NCBI RefSeq assembly: GCF_001687585.2
Contig: NZ_CP016537.2
Coordinates: 592,001 to 656,000, forward strand
DNA from: Planococcus halocryophilus
GTDB taxonomy: Bacteria; Bacillota; Bacilli; Bacillales_A; Planococcaceae
Direction of reading: 5' to 3'
DNA length: 64,000 nt
Position 1 is the stretch's first letter. Each line of letters begins with the position of its first letter. The notes beneath the pieces are model-generated. The model searched no databases and was not told the DNA's origin. It worked only from the letters and a program-made list of their open reading frames with translations. The translations under genes were made by a program, and so were the position numbers. Below are positions 9,107-17,843 of this stretch, piece after piece.

Positions 9107-9748
9107 ATGAAAGCAATTAACAACAAAGTCGTAGGTTACAAGGGGATTGAAGTTCCTTATACCGTGATGCTAACGGAAGACTACACAAAAAAATTGGCTA
9201 TTTTCTTGCCAGGTGCTGGATATACAACAAAAAGCCCGCTTTTCCATTTCGCAGAAGAAATTTTCTTGAACGCACATTACGATGTGTTACGAGTGAATTA
9301 CCAATACACAGACAAAGCATATGACGAATTCACGATGACTGAATTGAACGAAGCGATTGTCCACGACGTGCGTTTAGTAATCAGCGAAGTACTCAAAGGA
9401 AGAAATTATCAAGACTTTTACTTGGTCGGAAAATCGCTTGGCACGATTGCAATGGGAGCTGAAATGCTGCGCCCAGAATTTAGCGATGCCAAAGCTGTGT
9501 GGGTAACCCCTTTACTGAATCAGGAACAAGTTCTAAACACAATGGTCAACAGCAAAAATGAAGCATTATGCTTTATCGGCGACAAAGATCGCTACTACTC
9601 AGCAGGTGCGTTCGAGTTGCTTAAAGCGAACCCGAATTTAAAATCGACGCTATTGCCAGACATTAATCACCGCTTGGATTGCCAAAACGATCCACTCAAA
9701 TCGATTGATGCCTTGAAACAAATCATTGCTGGAATTAAAGAATTTTAA
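9107..9748 (+). CDS. Alpha/beta hydrolase, unknown substrate
   Basis: A 213-residue single-domain hydrolase fold. The nucleophile elbow is GKSLGT (Ser), the acid is probably the Asp in FIGDKDRYY, and the His is in DINHRLD, so a full Ser-Asp-His triad is visible. AGGAG lies eight bases before ATG 9107; GTG 9098 overlaps that site and is rejected. It is a monocistronic gene with its own terminator. The substrate cannot be inferred. Confidence 0.85.
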   Translation: MKAINNKVVGYKGIEVPYTVMLTEDYTKKLAIFLPGAGYTTKSPLFHFAEEIFLNAHYDVLRVNYQYTDKAYDEFTMTELNEAIVHDVRLVISEVLKGRNYQDFYLVGKSLGTIAMGAEMLRPEFSDAKAVWVTPLLNQEQVLNTMVNSKNEALCFIGDKDRYYSAGAFELLKANPNLKSTLLPDINHRLDCQNDPLKSIDALKQIIAGIKEF

Positions 9749-9751
9749 CAA

Positions 9752-9782
9752 ATAAGCTGCCCTTTTGGGTGGCTTTTTTTGT
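9752..9782 (+). terminator. Terminator after the hydrolase
   Basis: AAGCTGCCC and GGGTGGCTT pair around TTTT with two G-T pairs, followed by a T run. Confidence 0.75.
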
Positions 9783-9805
9783 GTAATAAAAAAAGGTCGT
9801 CTTCT

Positions 9806-9890
9806 ACAGAAAGAGTTCGCTGTTTTAACCAGCAAATTCCGTATCCTTACATGAAGTTTCACCATCTCTACATGAATAAACAAGCTTACA
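9806..9890 (+). repeat. Short 21-bp phased repeat array (array 3)
   Basis: AC anchors at 9806, 9828, 9849, 9870 and 9888 (steps 22, 21, 21, 18) with units such as CTTACATGAAGTTTC. Same family as arrays 1 and 2, but only about four units. Confidence 0.6.
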
Positions 9891-9894
9891 ACAA

Positions 9895-9925
9895 TAAAAC
9901 CACCGAGTAATACTCGGTGGCTAAC
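9895..9925 (-). terminator. Terminator of the MsmX-like ATPase gene
   Basis: CCACCGAGTA and its complement form a perfect stem centred near 9911; on the minus strand it runs into TTTTATTG. Confidence 0.8.
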
Positions 9926-9936
9926 AAAACTCTCGA

Positions 9937-11034
9937 TTAACGAATACGCAATTCAGAGTCGCCATCAAAGAAATGGGCTTTATTCATATCAAATGCAAGA
10001 TCGATTGTAGATTCGGCTTCAACGTTAAAGCGAGAGTCAACGCGTGCGACGAAATCTTGGTCATCGATTTTTGAGTAAAGGATGATTTCTGCACCCATCA
10101 ATTCAGCAACATCGATATAAGCTTGAAGCTTTGTATGCGGTGAATGTTCCAAAAATAATGGCTCATCGTGAATGTCTTCAGGACGCACACCAAGAACAAG
10201 GTTTTTGCTTTCGTAGCCTTGGTCTTGAAGCATTTTTAGTTTGCTTTCTGGAATAAGCACTTTCGAATCGCCCATGACAAAATGGCTGCCGACTAATTTA
10301 CCTTGTAGGAAATTCATAGACGGAGAACCGATAAATCCACCAACAAACATGTTTTCCGGTAAGTCGTAAACTTCTTTTGGCGTGCCGACTTGTTGAACAA
10401 AGCCATCTTTCATAACCACTAAACGAGTCGCCATTGTCATCGCTTCTGTTTGATCGTGTGTTACGTAAACCGTTGTCGTTTGGAGACGGCGGTGCAACTT
10501 TTGGATTTCTGCGCGCATTTGTACACGTAGTTTGGCGTCGAGATTGGATAAAGGCTCATCCATCAAAAAGACTTTAGCGTCACGGACAATCGCACGGCCT
10601 AAAGCGACACGTTGGCGCTGACCACCTGATAGCGCTTTCGGTTTACGGTTTAAGTAATCGTCTAATCCTAAAATTTTTGAAGCGTTGGCAACACGTGCTT
10701 TAATCTCGTCTTTTTTCATTTTGCGTAATTTCAAACTAAATGCCATGTTTTCATATACAGTCATGTGCGGGTACAATGCGTAGTTTTGGAAAACCATCGC
10801 GATGTCGCGGTCTTTTGGTGACACGTCGTTAACTCGTTTGTCCCCGATATATAAATCGCCATCTGTAATATCTTCTAATCCTGCGATCATGCGAAGTGTC
10901 GTTGACTTACCACAACCTGAAGGTCCAACTAGTACTAGAAACTCTTTATCGCGAATTTCTAAGTTAAAGTCTTGTACCGAAACTACACCTTTTTCGTATT
11001 CTTTTTTGATATTAACTAATGTTAAGCCCGTCAT
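9937..11034 (-). CDS. msmX: Multi-sugar ABC importer ATPase (MsmX/UgpC type)
   Basis: A 365-residue ATPase of the CUT1 sugar importer class. Walker [10 protein letters not shown], signature [15 protein letters not shown], Walker [17 protein letters not shown] and the H-loop VTHDQTEAM are intact, followed by the C-terminal TOBE regulatory domain typical of MalK/MsmK/UgpC. In Bacillus one MsmX serves several sugar importers; the MalEFG-type system at 14.9-18.7 kb has no ATPase of its own, so this gene is the obvious partner. It is on the opposite strand from the importer, with its own terminator. Confidence 0.92.
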   Translation of the reverse strand: MTGLTLVNIKKEYEKGVVSVQDFNLEIRDKEFLVLVGPSGCGKSTTLRMIAGLEDITDGDLYIGDKRVNDVSPKDRDIAMVFQNYALYPHMTVYENMAFSLKLRKMKKDEIKARVANASKILGLDDYLNRKPKALSGGQRQRVALGRAIVRDAKVFLMDEPLSNLDAKLRVQMRAEIQKLHRRLQTTTVYVTHDQTEAMTMATRLVVMKDGFVQQVGTPKEVYDLPENMFVGGFIGSPSMNFLQGKLVGSHFVMGDSKVLIPESKLKMLQDQGYESKNLVLGVRPEDIHDEPLFLEHSPHTKLQAYIDVAELMGAEIILYSKIDDQDFVARVDSRFNVEAESTIDLAFDMNKAHFFDGDSELRIR

Positions 11035-11141
11035 TTGGTTTCCCCCAATAATCTCTTTGTCGTTGGTAACAGCTTAACCGAATGACGATTGAGAGGAAAT
11101 ATCAAAATTGCCTAAAAATTTAAAGTTGTTTTTGTGCACAT

Positions 11142-12032
11142 TTACTTTTCAATCAATATCGCTAAGTAAACGGCCAGCGCTTCATGGAATTTCCGAACGT
11201 CGATTCCGGTGTTTTCATAAAAACGGTCAAAACGATATTGCAGGCTATTGCGGTGCATATGCAAAGCTTTTGCCGTTTCTGAGATATTTAAGTTATTGCG
11301 AACAAAAACTTCAATCATTTTCATCGTTTCTTCATCGCTTTGATAAACTTGCAAAACCGATTGTTTTATTTCATTCCGGAGAGGTTCTGGTGTTTGATCG
11401 AGCAATAAATACGGAATCGCATCGGTATAACTGATAACGGTTTTTTTCGAATACAGGCTAACGGTTTTTGCACCATCGACCATTGCGCGGTAATGAGTGA
11501 CAGCACTGTCTAAACTTGCACGAAGTGGCCCAACGAAAAAATGGATTTTGATATACAAATCGCTCATCAACACATCGATAATTTCATCGTAAGAAATCGG
11601 TCCGTCTTCTTTTGTGACGTATTCAACCAAAATCCCTTGATGGTCGTTTTCCCACAAAATTGGCACGTGCTGCGCATAAAAATCTTGAACCGCTTGTTTA
11701 AACGCTGCAGGGCTAATTTGTTTTTCTTGAATGGAAAAATGCACAAAGCGATACGGAGAATTCAAGGGAAACGTCTTAACGTCAGCGGAAAGAGCAGGAT
11801 CAACCGCAGCCGACCACTTTTTTTCTTCGTCTGTCAGCACCGGGAATTTCGGATTGTAAGGTGTTAAAAATGTCGTGAGCAAAGACAAATCTCTTGGAGC
11901 AAGTTCCCTTTCGTGAATGCCTATAATCACGCCATCAGAAAATGAAAACCATTTATAGTCTGCATCTGAAGAAAGTGTGCTTTGGTCAAATAGTTGAAGC
12001 GAAGGATAGAGTTCTTTTAATTGATTGATCAT
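11142..12032 (-). CDS. CdaR/PucR-type helix-turn-helix regulator
   Basis: A 296-residue protein whose C-terminal 60 residues match the PucR/CdaR HTH: NNLNISETAKALHMHRNSLQYRF is shortened here to its core ISETAKALHMHRNSLQ. The N-terminal 220 residues have no clear domain. It lies between the MsmX-like ATPase gene (same strand) and a GH13 gene (divergent), so a role in sugar control is plausible but not shown by sequence. B. subtilis YheA-like and CdaR sugar-diacid regulators share this architecture. Confidence 0.82.
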   Translation of the reverse strand: MINQLKELYPSLQLFDQSTLSSDADYKWFSFSDGVIIGIHERELAPRDLSLLTTFLTPYNPKFPVLTDEEKKWSAAVDPALSADVKTFPLNSPYRFVHFSIQEKQISPAAFKQAVQDFYAQHVPILWENDHQGILVEYVTKEDGPISYDEIIDVLMSDLYIKIHFFVGPLRASLDSAVTHYRAMVDGAKTVSLYSKKTVISYTDAIPYLLLDQTPEPLRNEIKQSVLQVYQSDEETMKMIEVFVRNNLNISETAKALHMHRNSLQYRFDRFYENTGIDVRKFHEALAVYLAILIEK

Positions 12033-12118
12033 CGAATACCTCTTTTCGCAATTTTAGCATTCTGAAGAATTGCATAATTTATTCATTATACAATAAAACC
12101 ACAGTTTAAATTAAGTAG

Positions 12119-12146
12119 TTGGCAAAACAGCGGATTCATGTATGAT
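12119..12146 (+). promoter_or_regulatory. Promoter of the first alpha-glucosidase gene
   Basis: TTGGCA at 12119-12124 and TATGAT at 12141-12146 with a 16-base spacer. No LacI-type operator is visible here, unlike the MalE promoter. Confidence 0.5.
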
Positions 12147-12186
12147 GTTAGAATAGTAATCACTTTACAAGAAAAGGGGCATCTTG

Positions 12187-13776
12187 ATGACTGAATGGTG
12201 GAAAAAATCGACTGTGTATCAAATTTATCCGCGAAGTTTTATGGATTCGAATGGCGATGGAATCGGCGATATTCGTGGGATTATCCAGAAACTCGATTAC
12301 TTGCATGAACTCGGTGTAGATATTCTTTGGCTGTCGCCGGTATATGATTCACCGAACGACGATAACGGCTATGACATTCGCGATTATTATGAAATCATGA
12401 AAGAATTCGGCACGATGGCAGATTTTGATGAGCTATTGGAAAAAGTACATGCGCGAGACATGAAATTGGTCATGGACCTTGTCGTCAACCATACGTCTGA
12501 TGAGCATGCTTGGTTTAAAGACCATCCCGATTTTTACATATGGCGCGATCAGCCAACCAATTGGCGCTCGTTTTTTGGTGGGTCTACGTGGGAGTACCAA
12601 AAAGAACGCAATCAGTACTACTTGCACTTGTTTTCCAAAAAGCAGCCAGACCTGAACTGGGAAAACCCAGAAATGCGAACCGCGGTTTACGAAATGATGC
12701 GCTGGTGGCTCGATAAAGGTGTAGACGGTTTCCGAATGGACGTTATCAATATGATTTCCAAAGTTCCGGATATGCAAGATGCAGTGAATGGCGATGCCAG
12801 CAGTCAATTTATGAATGGCCCCAATGTTCATACCTACTTAAAAGAAATGAATACACAAGTACTGTCTCAATACAATATCGTCACAGTCGGTGAAACACCG
12901 GGCACGACGCCAAAAGAAGCGCGCGATTATACCGCCGCACAAAATCAAGAACTCAATATGATTTTCACGTTCGAGCATATGGACCTCGACCAAGCATCGG
13001 GGGAGAAATGGGATTTAAAGCCGCTCGATTTGATCGATTTAAAAGAGAATCTGGAAAAATGGCAACATGGTTTATACGACGAAGGTTGGAATAGTTTGTA
13101 CTGGAACAACCACGATCAGCCGCGCATTGTATCGCGTTTTGGTGACGATCAAAAATGGCGCGTTGAATCAGCTAAAATGCTCGCAACGTGTCTGCACTTT
13201 ATGCAAGGCACGCCGTATATTTATCAAGGCGAAGAACTGGGCATGACCAATGTCCGCTTTGATGCCATTGAGGAATACAAAGACATTGAAACCATCAATA
13301 TGTATCAAGAAAAGCGCGCAGCGGGAATTTCGCATGACGACATCATGATGAAAATTTACGCGAAAGGTCGCGACAATGCACGAACGCCAATGCAATGGTC
13401 GGACGCGCCAAATGGTGGCTTTACAACAGGTACACCTTGGATAAAGGTGAATCCGAATTACACAGACATCAATGCTGCACAGCATCAAGAGCCGGATTCC
13501 ATTTATCAATATTACAAAAAACTCATAGCTTTCCGTAAAAACATGGGCATCATCACGTATGGTGACTTCCAGTTATTGCACCACGAAGACAAAGAATTAT
13601 TCGCATATACGCGTACATGGAACCGAGAAAGCTTGACTATATACTGTAATTTTTCAAATCAACCAAAAACAGTAGAACGCCCAGAAGGCGACAAGTTAAT
13701 CGGCAATTATGATTGTCGGAACGGCGAAGACGAACTTGTGCTCAAGCCATATGAAGCCGTTGTTTATTACAAATAA
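12187..13776 (+). CDS. GH13 alpha-glucosidase (oligo-1,6-glucosidase type), copy 1
   Basis: Cytoplasmic glycoside hydrolase family 13 enzyme of 530 residues that removes glucose from short alpha-glucosides. The (beta/alpha)8 barrel begins with WWKKSTVYQIYPRSF; catalytic nucleophile Asp is in GFRMDVIN (about residue 185), acid Glu in VGETPG (about 236) and the third Asp in NHDQPR (about 310). Val/Thr choice in the region after the nucleophile was not resolved, so maltose versus isomaltose preference is open. AAGGGG precedes ATG 12187 by seven bases; a TTG directly before is rejected. The ROK kinase gene follows after 24 bases. Confidence 0.92.
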   Translation: MTEWWKKSTVYQIYPRSFMDSNGDGIGDIRGIIQKLDYLHELGVDILWLSPVYDSPNDDNGYDIRDYYEIMKEFGTMADFDELLEKVHARDMKLVMDLVVNHTSDEHAWFKDHPDFYIWRDQPTNWRSFFGGSTWEYQKERNQYYLHLFSKKQPDLNWENPEMRTAVYEMMRWWLDKGVDGFRMDVINMISKVPDMQDAVNGDASSQFMNGPNVHTYLKEMNTQVLSQYNIVTVGETPGTTPKEARDYTAAQNQELNMIFTFEHMDLDQASGEKWDLKPLDLIDLKENLEKWQHGLYDEGWNSLYWNNHDQPRIVSRFGDDQKWRVESAKMLATCLHFMQGTPYIYQGEELGMTNVRFDAIEEYKDIETINMYQEKRAAGISHDDIMMKIYAKGRDNARTPMQWSDAPNGGFTTGTPWIKVNPNYTDINAAQHQEPDSIYQYYKKLIAFRKNMGIITYGDFQLLHHEDKELFAYTRTWNRESLTIYCNFSNQPKTVERPEGDKLIGNYDCRNGEDELVLKPYEAVVYYK

Positions 13777-13800
13777 AAACGAAGACCATAAGGAGGAACT

Positions 13801-14673
13801 ATGGAAAAAGTATTAGGAGTCGACATAGGTGGCACAAAAATCCGTATGGGTATCATTGATGCTAGCGGGCAAATTATCTACGAGGAAAAAATTCCGACAA
13901 TCATCCCGCTTTATCCGTATCTTGAAGAAAACATCTTGCGGATATTGGTGGAGCAGCCAGAAGTCCAAGCAATTGGCATTGGTACGCATGGCTTTGTCGA
14001 TCCAAAACAAGGAAAAGTAATTTACGCGGCGGAAACATTGCCAGGCTGGACAGATACACCTGTTAAAGAATGGCTTGAAAAAGCAACAGGCAAACGCGTC
14101 GAAGTCGAAAATGACGCCAATGTTGTGGCACTTGCAGAAGCGAAGTTTGGCGCAGCACAAGGGCTAAATCGTGTAGTCGTGTTAACACTCGGCACAGGTC
14201 TTGGCGGTGGCGTAATATGGGACGGCAAGCTATTAAGTGGTGGACCTCATGGTGGTGCAGCAGAACTTGGCCACATGATTCTCTATCCAAATGGAGTGAA
14301 ATGTGCGTGTGGACGTCTAGGCTGCAGTGAAATGTATGTATCTGGAACAGCACTTCAGCGCAGGATTAAAGAAGCGGGGCTTCCAGTGACGCCACCCGAA
14401 CTTTTTGAAAACGCTAAGACTGATCCCGCGGCTAATAAAGTGGTAGAAGAATTTACAGCTGACTTAGCACTAGTCATTAGTAGTTTGCAAGCGGCCTTTG
14501 ATATGGAGATGGTCATTATCGGTGGCGGTGTATCAGAAGCGGCAGACTTGTGGATGGCTTCATTGCAAGAGAAGTTGGCTACGGTTTTATTAAATCCGGT
14601 GCCGGTAGAAGTGGCACGTTTTGAAAATGATGCAGGTATTTTAGGAGCGGCATTGCTAGTTCTTGAAAATTAA
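13801..14673 (+). CDS. ROK-family glucokinase-like sugar kinase
   Basis: A 290-residue ROK kinase that would phosphorylate glucose or a related hexose with ATP. The ATP motif is DIGGTK (residues 8-13); the zinc-binding ROK signature CACGRLGC lies near residues 168-175; the sugar site is around the GGAAELGH segment. It is immediately downstream of the first GH13 gene, which fits phosphorylation of glucose released from alpha-glucosides. AAGGAGGA precedes the ATG. Confidence 0.9.
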   Translation: MEKVLGVDIGGTKIRMGIIDASGQIIYEEKIPTIIPLYPYLEENILRILVEQPEVQAIGIGTHGFVDPKQGKVIYAAETLPGWTDTPVKEWLEKATGKRVEVENDANVVALAEAKFGAAQGLNRVVVLTLGTGLGGGVIWDGKLLSGGPHGGAAELGHMILYPNGVKCACGRLGCSEMYVSGTALQRRIKEAGLPVTPPELFENAKTDPAANKVVEEFTADLALVISSLQAAFDMEMVIIGGGVSEAADLWMASLQEKLATVLLNPVPVEVARFENDAGILGAALLVLEN

Positions 14674-14679
14674 AGAGAT

Positions 14680-14712
14680 AAGAGCGGAGAAAGAAACCGC
14701 TCCTATTTTTTC
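14680..14712 (+). terminator. Terminator after the ROK kinase
   Basis: AGAGCGG and CCGCTC pair around a short A-rich loop, followed by TATTTTTT. Confidence 0.75.
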
Positions 14713-14757
14713 ATTTAAACGCTAAAAAAAGTTTTTTAATTATTTTAAAAAGAGTTC

Positions 14758-14786
14758 TTGTGCAAACGTTTTCATAATGATATGAT
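14758..14786 (+). promoter_or_regulatory. Promoter of the MalE-type binding protein gene
   Basis: TTGTGC at 14758-14763 and TATGAT at 14781-14786 with a 17-base spacer. The first LacI-type operator lies inside the spacer, so a bound repressor would block RNA polymerase directly. Confidence 0.6.
14761..14774 (+). promoter_or_regulatory. LacI-type operator / cre-like site 1
   Basis: TGCAAACGTTTTCA fits the LacI/CcpA half-site pattern around a central CG. It could bind the LacI-type regulator encoded at 18672, CcpA, or both. Confidence 0.65.
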
Positions 14787-14847
14787 ACAGATAATTAATT
14801 TGTGGGAACAAGCTCCAGTCCGTTTCCATTTTTTATTTGAAGCTTTG

Positions 14848-14861
14848 TGCAAACGATTTCA
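14848..14861 (+). promoter_or_regulatory. LacI-type operator / cre-like site 2
   Basis: TGCAAACGATTTCA differs from site 1 by one base and lies 87 bp further downstream, in the leader of the binding-protein mRNA. Two sites allow looping or roadblock repression. Confidence 0.6.
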
Positions 14862-14887
14862 CAAACATTCTAAAGGGGGATTTACTG

Positions 14888-16195
14888 ATGAAAGAATTAA
14901 AGTTTAGCAAGGGGCTAGTCGCATCATTAATGTTATCGGCAGCAGTGTTAGCAGGATGTAGTAGTGATGGAGAAGAAACAGGTTCAGGATCTGAAGGAGA
15001 AGAGCAAGTAACCGTTGACATTTTCCAATTTAAAGTGGAATTCAAAGAACAATTCGAAGATGTTGTTGCACTTTACGAAGAAGAAAACCCGAACGTTAAT
15101 ATTGAAATCACAACAGTTGGTGGCGGAGAAGATTACGGCGCAGCACTTCGTTCACGCTTTGCATCTGGCAACGAACCCGCAATCTTTAACATCGGTGGAC
15201 CTCAAGATGTAGCGGACTGGAAAGACAGCTTAGCGGATTTAACGGACACAGCAGCATCAGGCGCAGCTCTTGAAGGCACACTTGACGGCGTAACAGTTGA
15301 GTCTGAAGTACTTGGACTTCCTTATAACCAAGAAGGTTACGGCTTTATCTACAACACACGTCTATTCGAAGAAGCAGGAATTGATCCTGCATCAATCACA
15401 GATTACGCATCACTTGAAGAAGCTGTGAAAACATTGGATTCGAAAAAAGACGAGCTTGGTCTTGAATCAGTATTTGCTTTCCCAGGTAAAGAAACGTGGG
15501 TAACAGGACTTCACTTGTCAAACACATTCTTAGCACCTGAATTCGACAACAACGTATTAACAGCATTTGACGCAGAAACAGTTGACTTCAAATATGGAGA
15601 AGGCTTTAAGAAAATCGTTGATTTGCAAAACGAATACTCTAAACAACCAACAGTTAGCCTTGATTACTCTCAACAAGTAGAAGAATTGTTCTCACTTGAG
15701 CGTGTAGCGATTATCCAACAAGGAAACTGGGCTTACGGCTCAATCGCTGGCATCGACCAAGAACTTGCTGACAACGGTGTTGGCCTTATGCCGATCCCTG
15801 TAGAAGGCATAGATAATGCTGGACTACCAGTTGGCGTACCAATGTATTGGGGCGTAAACAAAAAAGCTGACGAAGCAGTTGTAGAAGAATCAAAAGCATT
15901 TTTAGACTGGTTATACACATCTGATGCAGGTAAAACAGCTGTATTGGAAGACTTCAAATTTATCCCAGCTTACGAAGGTTACGACACATCAAAAATCTCT
16001 GATCCAATGTCGAAAGCTATTTATGACGCTTCAGAGTCAGGTAACACAATCGGATGGGTATTCATGGGCTATCCAACTGGATGGGGTCAAGACGAACTTG
16101 GCGCGAACATCCAAAAATACCTAAGCGACGAAGCGAGCTGGGACGAAGTAATCGACTCAGCGAAAGAAGCTTGGAAAACAGACAGAGCTAAATAA
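14888..16195 (+). CDS. MalE-type sugar-binding lipoprotein of an ABC importer
   Basis: A 435-residue extracellular solute-binding protein (family 1). The N-terminal signal peptide ends in the lipobox LAGC (lipidated Cys24), followed by an acidic Ser/Gly linker, so the mature protein is anchored outside the membrane. It should bind an alpha-glucoside such as maltose or maltodextrin, judging from its neighbours. ATG 14888 has AAAGGGGGA at the right distance; an upstream in-frame ATG at 14837 falls before operator 2 and is rejected. The permease genes follow only after a 787-bp repeat-filled gap. Confidence 0.9.
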   Translation: MKELKFSKGLVASLMLSAAVLAGCSSDGEETGSGSEGEEQVTVDIFQFKVEFKEQFEDVVALYEEENPNVNIEITTVGGGEDYGAALRSRFASGNEPAIFNIGGPQDVADWKDSLADLTDTAASGAALEGTLDGVTVESEVLGLPYNQEGYGFIYNTRLFEEAGIDPASITDYASLEEAVKTLDSKKDELGLESVFAFPGKETWVTGLHLSNTFLAPEFDNNVLTAFDAETVDFKYGEGFKKIVDLQNEYSKQPTVSLDYSQQVEELFSLERVAIIQQGNWAYGSIAGIDQELADNGVGLMPIPVEGIDNAGLPVGVPMYWGVNKKADEAVVEESKAFLDWLYTSDAGKTAVLEDFKFIPAYEGYDTSKISDPMSKAIYDASESGNTIGWVFMGYPTGWGQDELGANIQKYLSDEASWDEVIDSAKEAWKTDRAK

Positions 16196-16230
16196 GCAAC
16201 TCGCAAGCTAATGATCATTATGAGCGTTTC

Positions 16231-16262
16231 AAACAAAGTAGCCTCTGTGCTACTTTGTTTTG
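16231..16262 (+). terminator. Hairpin after the binding-protein gene (terminator or attenuator)
   Basis: AACAAAGTAGC and GCTACTTTGTT form a perfect 11-base stem, followed by TTTGTT. Such a hairpin after a binding-protein gene commonly lowers expression of the downstream permeases or stabilises the upstream mRNA. Confidence 0.65.
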
Positions 16263-16568
16263 TTACTAGGGTGAATTGAGAAGTTTAAACCGCACCGGAC
16301 GCTTTGGGCATGGCTCCCACAATAAGCCGAGAAAAGCACTCGTCTTATTGTTCCGCCTAACCCGTGGACGCGCCGGTGCTAAGAACTTGCTAGATACAAA
16401 ATGAGAGCAGCTGTTTTGTTATTAGGGTAAATTGAGAAGTTTAAATCGCACCGGACGCTTTGGGCATGGCTCCCACAATAAGCCGAGAAAAGCACTCGTC
16501 TTATCGCTCCACCTAGCCCGTGGACGCGCCGGTGCTAAGAACTTGCTAGATAGAAAATGAGAGCAGCT
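16257..16568. repeat. Tandem 156-bp duplication carrying a hairpin element
   Basis: Two direct copies (16257-16412 and 16413-16568) each contain an 88-bp structured core, 16292-16379 and 16448-16535. Each core starts with GCACCGG and ends with CCGGTGC, and the first contains an inner stem ACAATAAG.CGAG / CTCG.CTTATTGT. A third, diverged core is at 49927-50013. No gene is present. Confidence 0.85.
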
Positions 16569-16600
16569 AGTATTGCTACTCGAAAAATAAAAGATAGGTA

Positions 16601-16706
16601 GCAAAACAGCGGAGACGCCTGCGGGAAAGCGAGACAGCCGAGACCCTGCAGGAGCGAAGCGACGAAGCGGCTTGGCGCTCGCCCGCGGCAAGCGCAGCTG
16701 TTTTGC
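16601..16706. repeat. GC-rich inverted-repeat element
   Basis: A 106-bp element bounded by GCAAAACAGC (16601) and GCTGTTTTGC (ending 16706). Its interior has the GC-rich CTGCGGG / GAGCGAAGCGACG words of dispersed intergenic repeats common in Bacillales. Confidence 0.65.
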
Positions 16707-16754
16707 GAACTATTACTAACTAATCCAAATTACTAGAAGAAAGAGCGAAAGGCG

Positions 16755-16925
16755 GCGAAGGGCAAAGATGTGCTCCTGCATCGCTCCGCTAGCTTCGTCG
16801 CAAAGACTTGCCCTCGCAGGCTTCGGCCAATGTCTTTCCTGCGGGAAAAGCACGAGCCGGAGCCACTGGACTGAGCAGAGCGAGGGAAGCGGCAGAGGCT
16901 GTGCCCGCGGAAAGCGTCCGCCTGT
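16755..16925. repeat. Second GC-rich intergenic repeat block
   Basis: Similar vocabulary to the preceding element in mixed orientation (TCGCTCCGCTAGC, CCTGCGGGAAAAGC, CCCGCGGAAAGCGTCC). Frames are open on both strands from base composition only; none has a ribosome binding site, so no gene is called. Confidence 0.45.
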
Positions 16926-16982
16926 AGCGATTTCTTCGCCAACTTCAAAAAACGAACAACTCAAGAAAGGAATGATGCCTGT

Positions 16983-17843
16983 ATGCGTACAAAAGATTTA
17001 TCTTATTGGTTGTTTCTTGCCCCTGTCTTATTGGCACTTACGCTAGTCGTCATCGTTCCGATGCTACTAGGCGTCTATTACTCCTTCACCACTTGGAACG
17101 GCATAAACACAGGTGAGTTTGTTGGATTCCAAAACTACATCGACTTATTCCACGATCAGCGTTTCTTGGATTCGCTATGGTTCACTACAAAATTCTCAGT
17201 AGTATCCGTTATTTTAATTAACGTAATTGGCTTGTCGCTGGCACTTCTTGTTACGGGTCGCGTTCGCTCAAGTAAATTATTACGGACAACATTCTTTATG
17301 CCAAACTTAATCGGCGGATTAATCTTAGGATTTATTTGGCAGTTTATCTTCATAAAAGTATTTGCAAGTGTTGGTGAAATTATCGGTATGGAAAGTTTGC
17401 AAGGCTGGTTGTCTACAACAGACACTGGATTCTGGGGCTTAGTTATTTTGATGAGCTGGCAAATGGCTGGTTATATTATGGTTATCTATATCGCTTATTT
17501 GGAAGGGATGCCGAAAGAATTGCTTGAGGCGTCTGAAATCGACGGAGCTTCTTCGTACCAACGTTTCCGTTTTGTCATCTTCCCACTTGTAGCACCTGCG
17601 TTTACCGTCAGCATGTTCTTGACGCTGTCGAATACGTTTAAATTGTACGACCAAAACTTGTCGCTAACAGGCGGTGGACCTTACAACTCTACGGAAATGG
17701 TCGCGATGGAAATCTTTAAGACGGCGTTTATGCAAAATGCCTTTGCTTATGCACAAGCGAAAGCCGTTATTTTCTTCATCATCGTGGCGATCATCGCTCT
17801 TGTCCAGGTGTATCTGAACAAACGCAAGGAGGTCGAAATGTAA
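16983..17843 (+). CDS. Sugar ABC importer permease, MalF/UgpA type
   Basis: A 286-residue CUT1-family membrane protein with six hydrophobic segments. The cytoplasmic EAA loop EASEIDGASSYQRFRFVIFP is the docking site for the ATPase. The start ATG 16983 follows AAAGGA by 11 bases. The stop shares one base with the start of the next permease gene. The pair plus the lipoprotein and the separately encoded MsmX-like ATPase would form one importer. Confidence 0.9.
   Translation: MRTKDLSYWLFLAPVLLALTLVVIVPMLLGVYYSFTTWNGINTGEFVGFQNYIDLFHDQRFLDSLWFTTKFSVVSVILINVIGLSLALLVTGRVRSSKLLRTTFFMPNLIGGLILGFIWQFIFIKVFASVGEIIGMESLQGWLSTTDTGFWGLVILMSWQMAGYIMVIYIAYLEGMPKELLEASEIDGASSYQRFRFVIFPLVAPAFTVSMFLTLSNTFKLYDQNLSLTGGGPYNSTEMVAMEIFKTAFMQNAFAYAQAKAVIFFIIVAIIALVQVYLNKRKEVEM

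Noticed and set aside
14837..14887. Earlier ATG start for the MalE-type lipoprotein
   Set aside because: It would place residues before the signal peptide and lie before operator 2 without a ribosome binding site; ATG 14888 has both signals.
16690..16982. Frames around 16690-17046 as genes
   Set aside because: GC-rich repeat DNA open on both strands, no start signals, partly overlapping the MalF-type gene.
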